NCBI GenBank assembly: GCA_001414345.1
Contig: LLCB01000266.1
Span: forward strand, 1-64,000
Length of the DNA: 64,000 bases
Source: Hymenoscyphus infarciens
Taxonomy: Eukaryota > Ascomycota > Leotiomycetes > Helotiales > Helotiaceae
Direction of reading: 5' to 3'
Positions within the stretch are counted from its first letter, which is position 1, and each line of letters opens with the position of its first letter. Shown here in pieces: positions 25,137-36,686 of the stretch. The notes beneath the pieces were generated by a model that saw only the letters and a list, made by a program, of their open reading frames with translations, was not told the origin of the DNA and did not search any database. A program made the translations under genes and the position numbers.

Positions 25137-27281
25137 ACTTCGTCAGGACTCAGATCTAGAAGTTGAAGATAGCCGAAGCAGTCTCAAAACCCCACCGAAG
25201 CAGGAAAGGTGTATAAATCACTACATCTCAACAACCCCCATTATTGGTCAGCAGATTCATTATACGATAGCGGACGGAACTTTTTGCCGGTGTTGACGGA
25301 ATAGATCTTTGCGCGTGGAGTACAGCGGGCGCTCGGACACCCTTCCCCCAGATCAATCAACGTTGGCGTGCTTCTATTTTTTGGAGTTAGCGAGATCTAG
25401 TTGTGTGCCGCCATGCGACGAGTAGACCATCAGAGATTTGTTGTTGCAGGGGTTCTTCTTATTTGCGTTATTGAAAGGAACGTCGAGCATTGTGGGATCT
25501 GGGTGGGGACTGGCAGAAAGGAGGGTTGTGGCTGGCTGGTTGATAGTTGATATCAAGTTGAGGGGAAGCGAGGAGAGCGGCGAGCGTAATATATTCTCAC
25601 CGCCTTTGCGACAGGACTTTCGATCGCGTTGAGGCACTTGAAATGTACGCATAGAGATTGACACTGAGCTGATTATTTTCTGATTTTAGAATTCACGTCC
25701 CGACACCGTCGAGTCGTAGACTTTTGGAAAGGTTTTATATAAATTTTGGCTTCAAAAGAACACCATAAGAAGGTTCAATACGACGAGTACTCTAGCAGAG
25801 TTCATAGGATTAATTCTATGTGCCTATATCTCATCTTCGCTCCACGATGATTATCAACCTTACACGCGTATTTTTTCATAACCCCCAAGAGAAAATTGGG
25901 TTATCGAAGCAATAAACACACCCTCTTCAAGTTTTTACAAGATAAAAGATACTAATGAAGTTCTCATAGCCTTTCCCAGGGTTCATACCTCCCAACTCAA
26001 GTTTCTCAATGCTATTCACTTTCATCAATGCTCCTCCCGGCCAATGAGAACACCTCCACTCCACAGCCCAATCCAACTTACAATCCATGAACTATCACCG
26101 TCATTCGTCATTAAATCCCCAATCTGTCCCAACGGCGTAAATTTATTCAAAAGGATCATTTCATCATTTCGCAAAATGAGAAAACAAATGTCACGTGCAT
26201 TTTCATTGCCAGGGCAACTGATGAACCAAAACATTGAAGCTGAAAAGGCATGTTCCACTACCCAGTGAGGTACAGTACAAGACCTTTTCGAATCAAATAA
26301 CTCGAGCTTGTTATTAGATGTTAAAGAAAAGTCGGGAGTAAGCTAGACCAGTGCCAGTAAGACATCGTTTATCGGGCAAGCCATGCAATTGCGGTAAGCC
26401 ATCAACCATCGCGTGAGCCAACCAAGTTTTTTGGGGGCCAAAAAGTTGCGAGTAAGCCATCGACCATCAAGTAAGCCCAGTATAAAATTGGGGGCCAAAA
26501 CCAGTCTTGCGAGTAACCCATCCATGCAATCACCCAGTAAGCCAAACAATGTTTTTGGGGGCCAAAAGTCGTTGCAAGTAAGCCATCGGGGGCCCAAAAG
26601 GAGGTCACGAGTTCCATTGGTGCAGCGAATCACCAAAAAAAACCTAACAAGAAATGAAACACCATCGGATTCAATTCCAACATTCTTGTCTTGTCTCTAT
26701 TACCAACTCGGGCATCAGAATCCATCGCTATGCTCAAAACCCCCAACATACCATCCCTCCACCCACTTATCTATCCATCCATCCATTCATGCATGCATCC
26801 ACCCTCGTCACACAAAAATCCACCACCCTAAAAAAAAATCACCGGAGCGAGTTATACTACCGCTGTGACCAAGAAAGAAGAAGAAGACTCAAAAACCATC
26901 CCCTCGTATTTACAAATCAGGCCTTCCATACGCTATGATTCTTTCACTGGGAATAATAAAAATCGAGAACATTCTTCCCCATTCATACCCCCACCCCCGA
27001 AACGCCATTCCTAATGCAAATGCTGAAGAGTTTACCCCGAACCAAAAAACACAACTTTCGGTTCTGCACAATCATCCATATCGTATCATCATACCACGCC
27101 GGGGGAATACTTGAAAAAGGTGTATAATTCAAAAACTTCAAAAAGAGAGGTAGAAGCGTACTTTGATGAATCTCGTGGGAAAATGACGGTAGTAGTGAGT
27201 ATACAAGGGCGAAGCTCGCCCCAATAACTTCCTTTCTTTGTTGGGAGAGCCGATCGACAATGCTGATGATACCGAGAAAGA
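25137..27281. other. intergenic with degenerate repeat
   Basis: No recognised gene. Two overlapping opposite frames at 26025-26268 are about 75 codons each and carry no known motif. A degenerate tandem repeat lies at 26375-26610. The stretch from 26650 to 27000 is A/C-rich with a catccatcc run near 26773-26800. Confidence 0.45.
26375..26610. repeat. degenerate tandem repeat with TTTTGG-GGCCAAAA core
   Basis: Three to four imperfect units of about 55-66 bp each contain gtaagccat(c) and a near-palindromic ttttgggggccaaaa core (cores near 26429, 26488, 26554; a last shortened one near 26586). Length and sequence vary between units. The plus-strand frame 26413-26868 and the minus-strand frame 26343-26636 across it are repeat-encoded and not taken as genes. 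Confidence 0.8.
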
Positions 27282-29833
27282 TTATCCCATCATACTCGTT
27301 TCGTCGTCGTCATCGTCGTCTTCTAGACTCTCAATTGCCTCTTTGATGTTCTGACTTGCCTGTAAAGAATCAGTAAGGAGCAAAAGAAAAGCGTGTACAG
27401 CAAACAAACCTTTGGATCCAAGTTCAGCGCAATCGTAAAGTGACGAACAGCTGAACCCTTCTCCCTCAAAGCCTTGTAAAGTCTTCCAAGAAGAAAATGT
27501 ACCATAGCCTCGTCTGGAGCCATATCCTTCAAAATCATCAATTCCTTGAGTGCCGATTGCAGATCCCCTATTGCCATAAGTGCTCGTGCTTTTTTGAACC
27601 TTGTCAGAGCCGATCGCGGTGCCAATTCGGTTGCTTTGGTGTAATAGCTCAATGCTTGGCGTGGCTGTTTTTGCTTTTCGAGAACAGTTCCGATGCAGCA
27701 TATCAGAACCGCATTTGTCGGATTGATCACAGAAGCAGAATCGAAGTGAGCGAACGCCTTATCGTAGTTGCCAAGCTTCTCATAAACTCTGCCAACACCA
27801 TACCACGCATTATAGTGCCGCTTATCAGCGGACATTCCCAGTCTGTATGATACAAGAGCTTTATCATATTCTTCATTGGCAACGTGTTCGTGCCCTTGAA
27901 GGGTGAAGGCATATGCAAATTTGGAATCCAGTTGCGTAGCTCGCTTGAAGCATCGGAGAGCTTGTTCGTGGTCTCGAGCAAGTGACCACGAGTTACCTAG
28001 CACACACCAAGCCTGGGCTGATTGCCACGATGCATCAATCAACTCGTGAGCCAAAAATGCGAGATCTGTTTCCCGTTTCAGATGCCACAGTATGGTCGAG
28101 TATATTTCCATGTCTTCATTTCTGGTTGGTGCTATCTGTCGGATTCGCTTATAATAACGTTCAGCGTCCGCGTAATTCGCTTGTTCGTAGAGAGCACGGC
28201 CCATTTGGGCCATGACCCATGGGGTTTCCTTTTGAGCTTTCGGTAGTGTGTCAAATGTATTCCAAGCTTCCTGACACTGGAATTGTGAGAGCAAGAAATA
28301 ACCACTGCCGAACTTTCTGAAAAGATGTAACAAATAGTCCAGCCCCTTCTCCTGTTCCAGCGCCGCATCTGTATCCGTTGATCTCTGGTGGTGATTAGCG
28401 ACGGGATGGACAGCGGTGCGCGTAGATTCCCTCTGATCAACCTCCATTGTATCTTCCACGGGCTTCCTGTTCCCGCTAACCTGTCTGCCAACAGTAGATG
28501 CAGTTGAGTTCGGCCTAATTATCCTAGAAATTGGTGGCCTCGCCTTTTTCAATTGCCGATCTGGTGCTGGTCCTATCGTTGCAACGTTGGCAGTAGACCT
28601 ACTGCTTGCAGGGCGTATCTGATTAAACAACCTAACGCTCCTCCTCTGCGGTGCCCCCGGGTCCTCGGATGTTTGTCGCGGTACAACTTGTCCAGATACA
28701 GTCCGTTTTCTCTCAGGGGGCGCGGAATCGAGATTTGAATGTCGAAGAGCTCGTGTAGCCGCCGATTCCTCCGCAGGTTCGACCACATTCTTCGTGCGTT
28801 TTGACGCAATACCTCGACTCATTTTCGGGGCATCCATACTGAAGTCCATTCCCAAACCTTGCAACGTTCGGGGTTTTCTCACTGGAGCTTGTGGTGGTTC
28901 ATGTGCATAGGCAGACACCACTCCAGGTTCCTTTCGACTTGGAACCATAGTCACGTCTATTGACGCACTTGGTCCTGTCGGTGTTTCCATTGCTTCAGGT
29001 CCAATTCCTCCTCCGCCTACACCAGGCAAATTTGTCAAGCTGGGGTTGCTTTCATTTAATTTTTGTGACATTCCGAGTGTGCTGAACAGGCCCCCGGTGA
29101 AACTTTTGGTCGGAACATTGTTAAATGGGTCATTCGTGTCGCTGGCGATGGGTACAGGCCGCACGCCAGGTCGAGTTCGATCGTGGTCCAAGGTAGGAGG
29201 ATTACTGGGGTCCTTTGAGCTGGAGTGCAGATCTCCTTGGTCGTGTGAAGTGACTCTTAGAAAGGCTTCCATTTCCGGGCTCATTTTGAATATGTTGCTG
29301 ACTCGGACGCTGGTTCCCATATCGCAAAGGCTCGTAAAAGCATCCCACATGAAAGGATTTAGCTTGAGGGCCTCCTCGAAGCAACTGATAGCCCTCTGCT
29401 TGTTGTCATAGCCATGATAAAGCTTCCCTAATAAGCAACTGAATGCCGCCGCGTCTGCGTAGGGTTGCTTGGTGTATTGTGTATGTTTGCCAAAACTATT
29501 CTTTCCTCCCCACAATGCTCTGGACTTTTCTAAAGCCATTATGCCATCCTTGTGTCGTTCCAGTGCTAAGCATGCCTGCGCATATACATAAGCACATCCC
29601 AGATGCGATCCTTTGGTAGTTCCAGGTTTGCTGTATTCGTATGCTGAGGCGTTGTCACCGAGACGTAGATGGCACAGAGCCAACAAGTATGCATTCTCTG
29701 CCAACTTGGTGGAATGGTCATAAGCTGCCAGACGTTCGGCATAAAACAGAGCATTTTTGATGAGGTTGTTATCGATGTGATAGTGGATGAGCTGCCTCAA
29801 CTGGCCTGAAACGACCGATGTCGAGGGCGCCAT
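27282..29833 (-). CDS. CDC27/APC3 (BimA), TPR subunit of the anaphase-promoting complex
   Basis: Two exons, 27410-29833 and 27282-27359, give 833 aa; the 50-nt intron splits NLDPK from ASQNIKEAIESLE. The N-terminus MAPSTSVVSGQLRQLIHYHI and the LYHGYDNKQRAISCFEEALK TPR, then a long Ser/Pro/Arg-rich linker (about residues 250-450), then tandem TPRs (WMAQMG.., AWCVLGNSWSLARDHEQAL, YNAWYGVGRVYEKLGNYDKA, RLYKALREKGSAVRHFTIAL) match BimA/CDC27. The C-terminus is acidic (DDDDDDE). The protein is a scaffold of the ubiquitin ligase that drives anaphase and mitotic exit. The frame stays open upstream to 30250, but MAPST matches the family start, so 29833 was chosen. It is divergent from the SND2 gene. 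Confidence 0.96.
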
Positions 29834-30626
29834 GGCGTCTGTGGTATTGAGGGAGCGGATATGATTGTGAGGACGAATCGTCAAAGGAAGCTGTGTGGCC
29901 GATGATATTTCGCCGGCGGTATCGGGCTGCTCGTAATTCGTACCCTCGATGCCTTCCAAGGTTTTCCTCCAGCAAAAACAGGCGGGTCTCCCAGGCTCTT
30001 CTTGCCTTTTTCGCGAAACTCCAGAGCTAGTGCACGCAGTCGCTACTGCTCTCCGGGTGACATTACAATTAAAGAATTTAAAGATTGTATCGATCGGCGA
30101 GACTCGGAAAGAGACATTCGAGATTGTATCGTGGTGCTCGGAAGGAGGCGGTCGCGATTTGGGTCCTCCCAGGTCCGTGAATAACAAAAAACGATGGCGC
30201 AGTGAAGGAGAGCAAAGAGTCGAGGGCGGCAAAAGCACAACACCACGCAAGAGGTTATACTAGAGCCTACAAAGGGTAACAAAAATGGTGATATTCGTAG
30301 ACTTAGTAGAGGACGAGGTTATCGGCAGATCCGATTCTACGAGGTCGACATCGGCGCAGAAGCTCGATCCTTAGAGAATTTCCCTAGCAACTTTCGCTGG
30401 TCGCGATGTTATGGTTCTGAATGCAGCGCAGCCCCGGTTGCACGGGCCAACCTGCCACCTCTCGGCGGGCCCTGGCAGCGCTTAACCACAACACCAAGAA
30501 ATTCCATTAGTTCTCAGCCTCGTCCCTTTTCACTCCACGTCCATCATCTTCAACGACCCCTCGATTCCTTCCACCCTAGCCTGAACATTATCCTGGCTCG
30601 GATATTCTCTCAAATTCCACGACGAA
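29834..30626. promoter_or_regulatory. shared upstream region of CDC27 and SND2
   Basis: About 790 bp between divergent starts. The CDC27 reading frame is fortuitously open for a further 139 codons (to 30250) but its composition looks like leader sequence. Purine-rich on the plus strand near 30110-30240. Confidence 0.5.
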
Positions 30627-31118
30627 ATGGCACAAAAAGCCAAAAAGGACCGTGCCAAAGCGAACACCGCATCCCTCAACAATCTCCACATTGGAACTCT
30701 CGCCATCAATGCGATTTTCATACTCTTCAACATCTTCTTCAAAAGACGATCGCTTCTCACCTATGGCATCTTGTCCATTCCCTGCTTCGTCGCAGAATTC
30801 ATCCTCGAAACGACGGGCAGACCCAAGTATGATGCGACCACCAAAGCTTTGAAAAGTTCAGGGGAGGATCTGGCAGCACAGGGCTTGACGGAATACTTGT
30901 TTGATATCATTTGGATCACTTGGGCATCCTTGATTTCGGCCATCTTGTTTGGAAATTGGGGTTGGCTTTTGTGGTCAGTGGTGCCGGTTTATGGACTGTA
31001 CAAGGGATATGGACTTCTGGACATGGCGAGGGGCATGATGGGCGGAGGAGGACAGCCAGCACAAATGCCAGAGGAACAACAAGGAGCTGGAAACAGAAAG
31101 CAAAGAAGAGCTGCTTGA
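30627..31118 (+). CDS. SND2/TMEM208-family ER protein
   Basis: A single-exon gene of 163 aa. The start MAQKAKKDRAKANTASLNN with a lysine-rich head, two hydrophobic hairpins (LHIGTLAINAIFILFNIFF and LLTYGILSIPCFVAEFIL), the FILETTGRPKYD junction, a second membrane pair around FDIIWITWASLISAILFGNW, and a basic NRKQRRAA tail are characteristic of TMEM208/Snd2 (DUF788). Snd2 takes part in SRP-independent targeting of membrane proteins to the ER; the yeast member is also known as ENV10. Length matches the family. It ends 135 bp from the convergent GlcNAc-induced gene. Confidence 0.93.
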   Translation: MAQKAKKDRAKANTASLNNLHIGTLAINAIFILFNIFFKRRSLLTYGILSIPCFVAEFILETTGRPKYDATTKALKSSGEDLAAQGLTEYLFDIIWITWASLISAILFGNWGWLLWSVVPVYGLYKGYGLLDMARGMMGGGGQPAQMPEEQQGAGNRKQRRAA

Positions 31119-31252
31119 GGTACCATTCTTCTACTCGCCCATATTTAAGAACTTTCTCGAATTCAGTGCGCCTGGGCAAAATTATTCACGGCTCTATGTT
31201 CTATTCCATCTACATCTTCAGGATTTCATTCTTCTGGACCAGGTGTACCGCT

Positions 31253-31931
31253 CTACTTTTGCTCCCCAATCCAAAACTGTATATCCTCTTGCGTGGCATT
31301 CCTTACCAACACGTGAAAATGCTCCAATGCCCTCACACTCTGTAAATGAACCCAGTTTTTGAACCACAAAACCCGCTCTCCATCACCACCCAACCTATCC
31401 ACAAACGTCTTCTTCACGAATTCACTCAGCAATCTCCTGGATTCAGGTGTCACATCACCCGAGACCTCGTCTGTAGCGATCGGCGTCTTGCTCCATACCA
31501 CAATGTGAGTAATATCGTCCGTGAATCCATATGGCCAGTCGTTGAGCAAAACCTTGCAATCTGCTGGCTCTGCTAAAGGAATCGAGGAGAGATATGTGAA
31601 AGGTGGTGAGCCCCATGGAAGGCGTTTTTGCATGACATAGTTACTGACGCCACCGTATTCCATTTTGATTTGACGGCACCAGGCGATATAGCGACGAAGG
31701 TCTGACGGCTTTCGGGTAAGAACGTCCAGTCTGTTGGTATCTTTTCCAATATAAGCAGGTGACATGGTGGGGTAGGAAATATCTTCGCTTACCTATAACC
31801 ACTTTCAAAGCTTCCCAAGTGTGGAGTCTGAAGTCCTCGTCTTTCAAAGAAATTCCGATGCGGTCTCTCTCCGTGAGCGGAAATGGATCTACCTCCTTTC
31901 CTTCGCGTGAGTTGGTTGGTGAGTCTCCCAT
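31253..31931 (-). CDS. N-acetylglucosamine-induced protein 1-like (DUF3605)
   Basis: Two exons, 31793-31931 and 31253-31740, give 208 aa. The pattern FPLTERDRIGISLKDEDF, then after the intron RYIAWCRQIKMEYGGVSNYV, RLPWGSPPF, KVLLNDWPYGFTDDITHIVV W, and WFKNWVHLQSVRALEHFHVL is that of fungal DUF3605 proteins, including Candida Gig1, a GlcNAc-induced protein. The biochemical activity is not established for the family. The intron has donor GTAAGC. The gene is divergent from CBR1 across about 720 bp. Confidence 0.9.
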
Positions 31932-32650
31932 GGTGGCGGACTTATTGTAAGGTTTGAGTGTGGGTTTCTGAGAGTGGGCGAGGAGAACTTAGAGGCTTTG
32001 GAGAAGTCTAGATGAGCTTGTAGGTTATCTGCCTTTAGACATCAGAGCCACCAGAATATGAAAGTTGATCAATCCTAAGGCCCTCCGGCATCGAATTTGG
32101 ATTTCAAGACGGTGGGTTGAGACAAGAGTCTTATGATTCACTCTTAAAATTCAATGAGAAAGTGCAAGTGAGAGACTTGGCTTGGAACGTTGCATTCTCA
32201 CCAGACCAGACATTTTTGCTTTTTCTTACAAAACACCCTTTCGGACCAAGCTGTAAAAAGTTCCAAGAATGGTTTGAAAGTCAATACTCAATTGATTTTA
32301 TTCACAAATAAAACAGAGTAAACGAGAAGTCGTATCAATTCATCGACAGACGAACTGACCGATCTCCTAGGCCGACCCCGGAGTCCGTGCCCCATTCTGG
32401 CTCCAGTTTCCCGAAAGATTTCTGGTGAGCGAGCGAGCAGCTTCGAGTCAACACATCGGCATCCAACTTGCGGCAAAACTTCCCGGCTGCTGGTTCCTCA
32501 CCACTCCTCCAGACCATTCCAGTAATTCTTTGGCTAAACGCGGGAGTTTTTTGCCAGTTGTTTATATCTGCCAAAGGAGATAAAGGAGGAGCCTCGATTG
32601 CCGTGTGCGCGCGACCTCAACAAAATATCTATCCCCCCCCGCAAGCAAAA
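31932..32650. promoter_or_regulatory. shared upstream region of DUF3605 gene and CBR1
   Basis: Divergent promoter interval. A 64-codon plus-strand frame at 32117-32311 has no recognisable content and is not called. A C-run (ccccccccc) lies 16 bp before the CBR1 start. Confidence 0.45.
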
Positions 32651-33762
32651 ATGGCGGACTCAGTCGACTATTTTTCCAAGAAGTATATTGATGGCGTATA
32701 CATTCCTTCGGGTCTTCTCATCTTCGGATGCTGGATTGTCAAAAGCGAATGGCTCCCTTATGCCGTTGCTCTTGCCTTGACATTGGGTGGCTACAAATTC
32801 TGGAGCAACAGTAAGTGCGAGCTGCGAGATGTGCTTTGCATGATATCATCAATTTCGGACCAAGACTAATTCAATTGAAAGGAGTCCAGGTTGTTCTCAA
32901 GCCCAAAGAGTTCCAAAACTTCGAACTCAAGGAAAAGACCATCATCTCGCACAATGTCGCCATGTCAGTCCTACCCCACCAACCTACTAGTTTCATTCAG
33001 CTAACCTCCCGGCAGCTATCGATTCAACCTCCCCTCCCCAACTGCCATCTTGGGCCTTCCTATCGGCCAGCACATCTCTATTGCCGCAACTCTCAAACAA
33101 CCAGATGGCACATCCAAAGAGATCGTTCGATCGTACACTCCCATTTCAGGAGACCACCAACCAGGCTACTTTGACCTCCTCATCAAGTCTTACCCAACCG
33201 GAAACATCTCGAAATACATGGCATCTCTCATTGTTGGTCAAACAATCAAGGTGCGAGGTCCTAAGGGAGCAATGGTTTACACCCCAAATATGGTCCGGCA
33301 TTTCGCTATGATTGCTGGTGGAACTGGGATTACTCCAATGTTGCAAATCATTAGAGCTGTTATTCGAGGACGCCCAACCGGTGACAAGACCGAGGTTGAT
33401 CTCATTTTTGCCAATGTCAACAAGGAGGATATTCTGTTGAAGGAGGACCTTGACCAATTGGCTGCCGAGGACAAAGGATTCAGAGTTCACTACGTACTGA
33501 ACAACCCTCCAGAGAACTGGGAGGGCGGTGTTGGATTTGTTACCCCTGAGATGATGACCGTATGATCCCCGAAACGCTCACTCCCTTGCGACTTACTGAC
33601 ACTGTGAAATAGAAATGGCTACCCAAGGCCGCAGACGACGTAAAGCTCTTGCTTTGCGGTCCACCACCTATGATTAGCGCAATGAAGAAATCAGCCGAGT
33701 CTCTTGGTTTCAAGAAAGGAAAGCCAGTCAGCAAGCTTGAAGACCAAGTTTTCGCATTCTAG
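32651..33762 (+). CDS. NADH-cytochrome b5 reductase 1
   Basis: Four exons (32651-32810, 32882-32963, 33016-33559, 33613-33762) give 311 aa with frame closed. The N-terminus has one membrane anchor ([16 protein letters not shown]). The FAD-binding part carries GQHISIAA and the RSYTPIS motif (flavin-binding R-x-Y-S/T); GPKGAMVY and the NADH-binding [15 protein letters not shown] follow, then CGPPPM and the C-terminal VFAF typical of the family. It transfers electrons from NADH to cytochrome b5 at the outer mitochondrial or ER membrane for lipid desaturation and sterol synthesis. The short, membrane-anchored N-terminus fits CBR1 and not the mitochondrial presequence form MCR1. Confidence 0.95.
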
Positions 33763-34587
33763 ACAAGACATTTGAATAGTGAAATAGAACACCTGTTGAA
33801 GAGTAATCGGAAGGTGATAGATTTGGGGTAATGAGCATAATAGCATGGAGCTCGGTTTGGGATCCACGTAGATATTCAAACCTCAACGCAGTAAGATTGG
33901 CGGTTAGTCCAAGCATATTTCAACATCAACATCGCGTTGCTCAATTGGACTGCTCTATTCCTGGGAATGGTATACCACTTTTCAAATAAATAAATGATTC
34001 TCTCGAAGTCCTCTCGGCTGAGAACGTTCCCAGTTCCCTGCTGGTTGATGCAGACTGTGCCGCAAAGGCTAACAAATTCGTGGGCAGTGCATCATGATAC
34101 ATCAGTCCAAGCCGCCTTTTTCTTATCCCGCTGCCGAAAGATGACGAGGCCCCTTTTCTACGGGCGCTTTTCTTGTCTGCAACTTCTACAATTTCTTGTT
34201 CTGTCCTAGTAAATAATTAAGCACTGGGGCTCACTATTGGTATGCAGTTAGCTTTGATCTGCTCCGCCAAGTATACTCGTTCGAGTTGTCTCTCTACTTG
34301 TGGGAGCTGATCCTTGGCTTCGTCAAAGCCGCGCAAGTCTGCGCAGGCAACCATAAATCCATCCTTTGAAGCTGTCGGTTGCATGGGCCGGCATCATATA
34401 GTAAAACGTTTTAGTTCAATAATTAAACTTCAACATTATCTCTTGTTTCTATTTTAATCCAATCGTCTTTCTATTTTGCAATTTTCAGAAAAGTTGTCTC
34501 CGAAAAGAGCTCGCAAAATCGGTGATCGATCGCTGAAGTTCCTAAGGGTCAATTAACAAGCAAAGGGCACCTAGAGGATCTCCCATA
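33763..34587. other. intergenic
   Basis: Contains CBR1 3' flank and the leader of the next gene. No frame with recognisable content; nothing else seen. Confidence 0.5.
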
Positions 34588-36007
34588 ATGATGATGCCGG
34601 CTATTCAACGCAGGCCTGTTCCAGGCGAAGAAGCACCTGTCGTTCGCCCTTCAAGTTCCGCCACAAGTAGGTATCACGCTGCTCACTTCTAGTCTGGATC
34701 TCCACTTTTACTAACTCAACGCAGTGCATTCCTTTGACACTGCTCATTCCAGTCAGAATACAGGCGAGGGCATACCTCCTCCATACACCCCATCTGTAGG
34801 GACATACCCACCCTCAGTAGCCGAGTCTTCGATCATTGAGGTTGACTATGATCACAAAGAACCTTTTCCCGTGGAAAACACCACGATTGATGTTTCTTCG
34901 CTGGGAATTGATGTACGTGCCGCGGGATTGGGGAATATGGAAGAGCCTCCCCCATATATGGTGCAAGTCCATTGTCAATATCAATGCTCTCTTCTCCCAG
35001 ATCATCCAGCTCTGTGGGGGGTCAAGCAGAGTAATGTGAAACTCTCTATGGTTGCTGCAAAAGTACTGTTGAAGGAGAAACTTATACAGCCCGAAGAGTT
35101 GAAATGGTAACTTTCCCCTTCCAACATTCAAGTCCCTCGTGGAAGACTAACAACCTTCCAGCATCGTAGATATAACCCAAACCACCCCCACCGGTCCCCG
35201 AGACCCCATAACAGGCGTCCTAAATGCCACATTCGAAACCGTCTCCAACATCCTCATGGGTCTCTCCTCTGGTCCAATAGAAGCCTACAACCAAGTTCAA
35301 AACTCCAAAGCCCAGCATCAAAATCCCTCTCGTCCATATAAACCCCAAAACGACAACAGAAGAAACGCCATTGATCAAGTTGCTATTGAAACGGGGAAAG
35401 GATTGGGAAGAATATTTACGGCAGCATTGAAGGCGCCGGTTGTTATTACTACTGCTTTAACGTATGGATTTCATAATGCGCCGCTGATGTATGGGGATGA
35501 GGTGAGGAAGATTGAAAAGGTTGATGGGTTTAAGACTGGGATGGTTAGTGCCGGGATGGTAAGTTTCTTAACAATGGCCCTTAACATGTCTTGACTAAAG
35601 CGGAACAGGGGTTTGCGAATGGACTTGTTGATGGGTTTACCGGTTTTGTTATGCTGCCTTATCATGGTGCTAGAGAGGGCCCCTCGGGTTTTTTCAAGGG
35701 TTTTGGGAGGGGAACTGCAGGGTTGGCCCTGAAACCTGCGGCTGGTAAGCGGTGTCTTGTCTCTTCTCAAACATGCATTACGAGAATGAAGAACTAATCT
35801 TTATTTACAGGTGCGTGTGGACTTCCCGCCTACGCTATGCTGGGTCTCTGGAAGGAAGCGGAGAAACTTGGGAAGAAGAAGTCAGAGAATTCTGAAGCTT
35901 CTCCGGAAGTTGAACGCGAACCATTTTTCAGAAATACTGTTCAGAAGCAGGAGAAGGCCGAGGTGTTGATGCGGTGGAAGGAACTTGTTGGTTCAAGATT
36001 TGCATGA
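34588..36007 (+). CDS. sterol-glucosyltransferase-like protein without catalytic domain
   Basis: Five exons (34588-34666, 34725-35106, 35162-35558, 35609-35744, 35811-36007) give 396 aa with frame closed. The N-terminus is Pro/Ser-rich with two PPPY motifs (GIPPPYTPS, EPPPYM). It then passes directly to CSLLPDHPALWGVKQSNVKL, PRDPITGVLNA, a Gly-rich ETGKGLGRIF, YGFHNAPLMYGDE, GFANGLVDGFTGFVMLPYHG, FFKGFGRGTAGLALKPAAG and CGLPAYAMLGLWKEA. In fungal UDP-glucose:sterol glucosyltransferase-like (GT1) proteins these blocks lie C-terminal to the roughly 400-residue glycosyltransferase core. Here that core is absent, and the jump lies inside one exon, so it is not a splicing artefact of my reading. 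No sugar transfer is expected; a lipid/membrane scaffold role is a guess. Confidence 0.82.
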
Positions 36008-36686
36008 TTCTAAAACGGGTAGTTACATATCGAGGTGTGAATTTGTGGCTCTGCGAGCAACTGTTTTGTGCATCATTTTTCAACGCCTGGCCTTTTTATT
36101 CGCGCTGGGCTGTTATAAGCAGAAGAATGGAAGCGGTTATATAAACCGTTCTAACTGTATAGGAGAATTTCAACTATTAGCCTCGACATTTAGAACAGTC
36201 AGCATCATATTCAGTCCGCCGCGAACTTTTCATGCTACACTGTATTTCTTTGAAGGCCTGGAACAATAAAGTCATTGATAATTGTCGCCTTCTAAATCTT
36301 CTCCTATTTTGTTCGGGGTGGAATTCGCGAGATCCTACTCCATTGCCTGGTACAACTAAGAGCTGTTCTTCTTCTTCTTGCATATTCGGTATCCAATCCA
36401 ACACGAATAATGTCTCGTAATTGGTTTGGTTGACATCACCTGTCGTGTAATCACACATCAGCACACATGTGCTCCAATAATGGCGAAGATTTTCAACGTC
36501 CATGCATACGGAGTACATAGGCTTACCCCGCGTTATCCCTAACCCCGCAATATAACCATCCACCAAACGCTTTTCGGAAGGTAGTACTGACTTCACGTGG
36601 CTCGCCCATCTTTCCCTTTTGTTAAAAAACTGCTAGCTGAGTTGGAACGCAATCTGTTTTCTTTCTTTCCTGGAAGTTGTTCAAAC
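36008..36686. other. intergenic
   Basis: Leader of the transporter gene and 3' flank of the preceding gene. The opposing frame at 36177-36596 has no recognisable domain. Nothing else seen. Confidence 0.45.

Noticed and set aside
26343..26868. Overlapping frames on both strands, and a CRISPR-like look
   Set aside because: Frames come from the degenerate tandem repeat. Repeat and spacer lengths vary and there are no cas genes; this is a eukaryotic genome.
32117..32311. 64-codon frame in the DUF3605/CBR1 promoter
   Set aside because: Short, no recognised content, sits in a divergent promoter.
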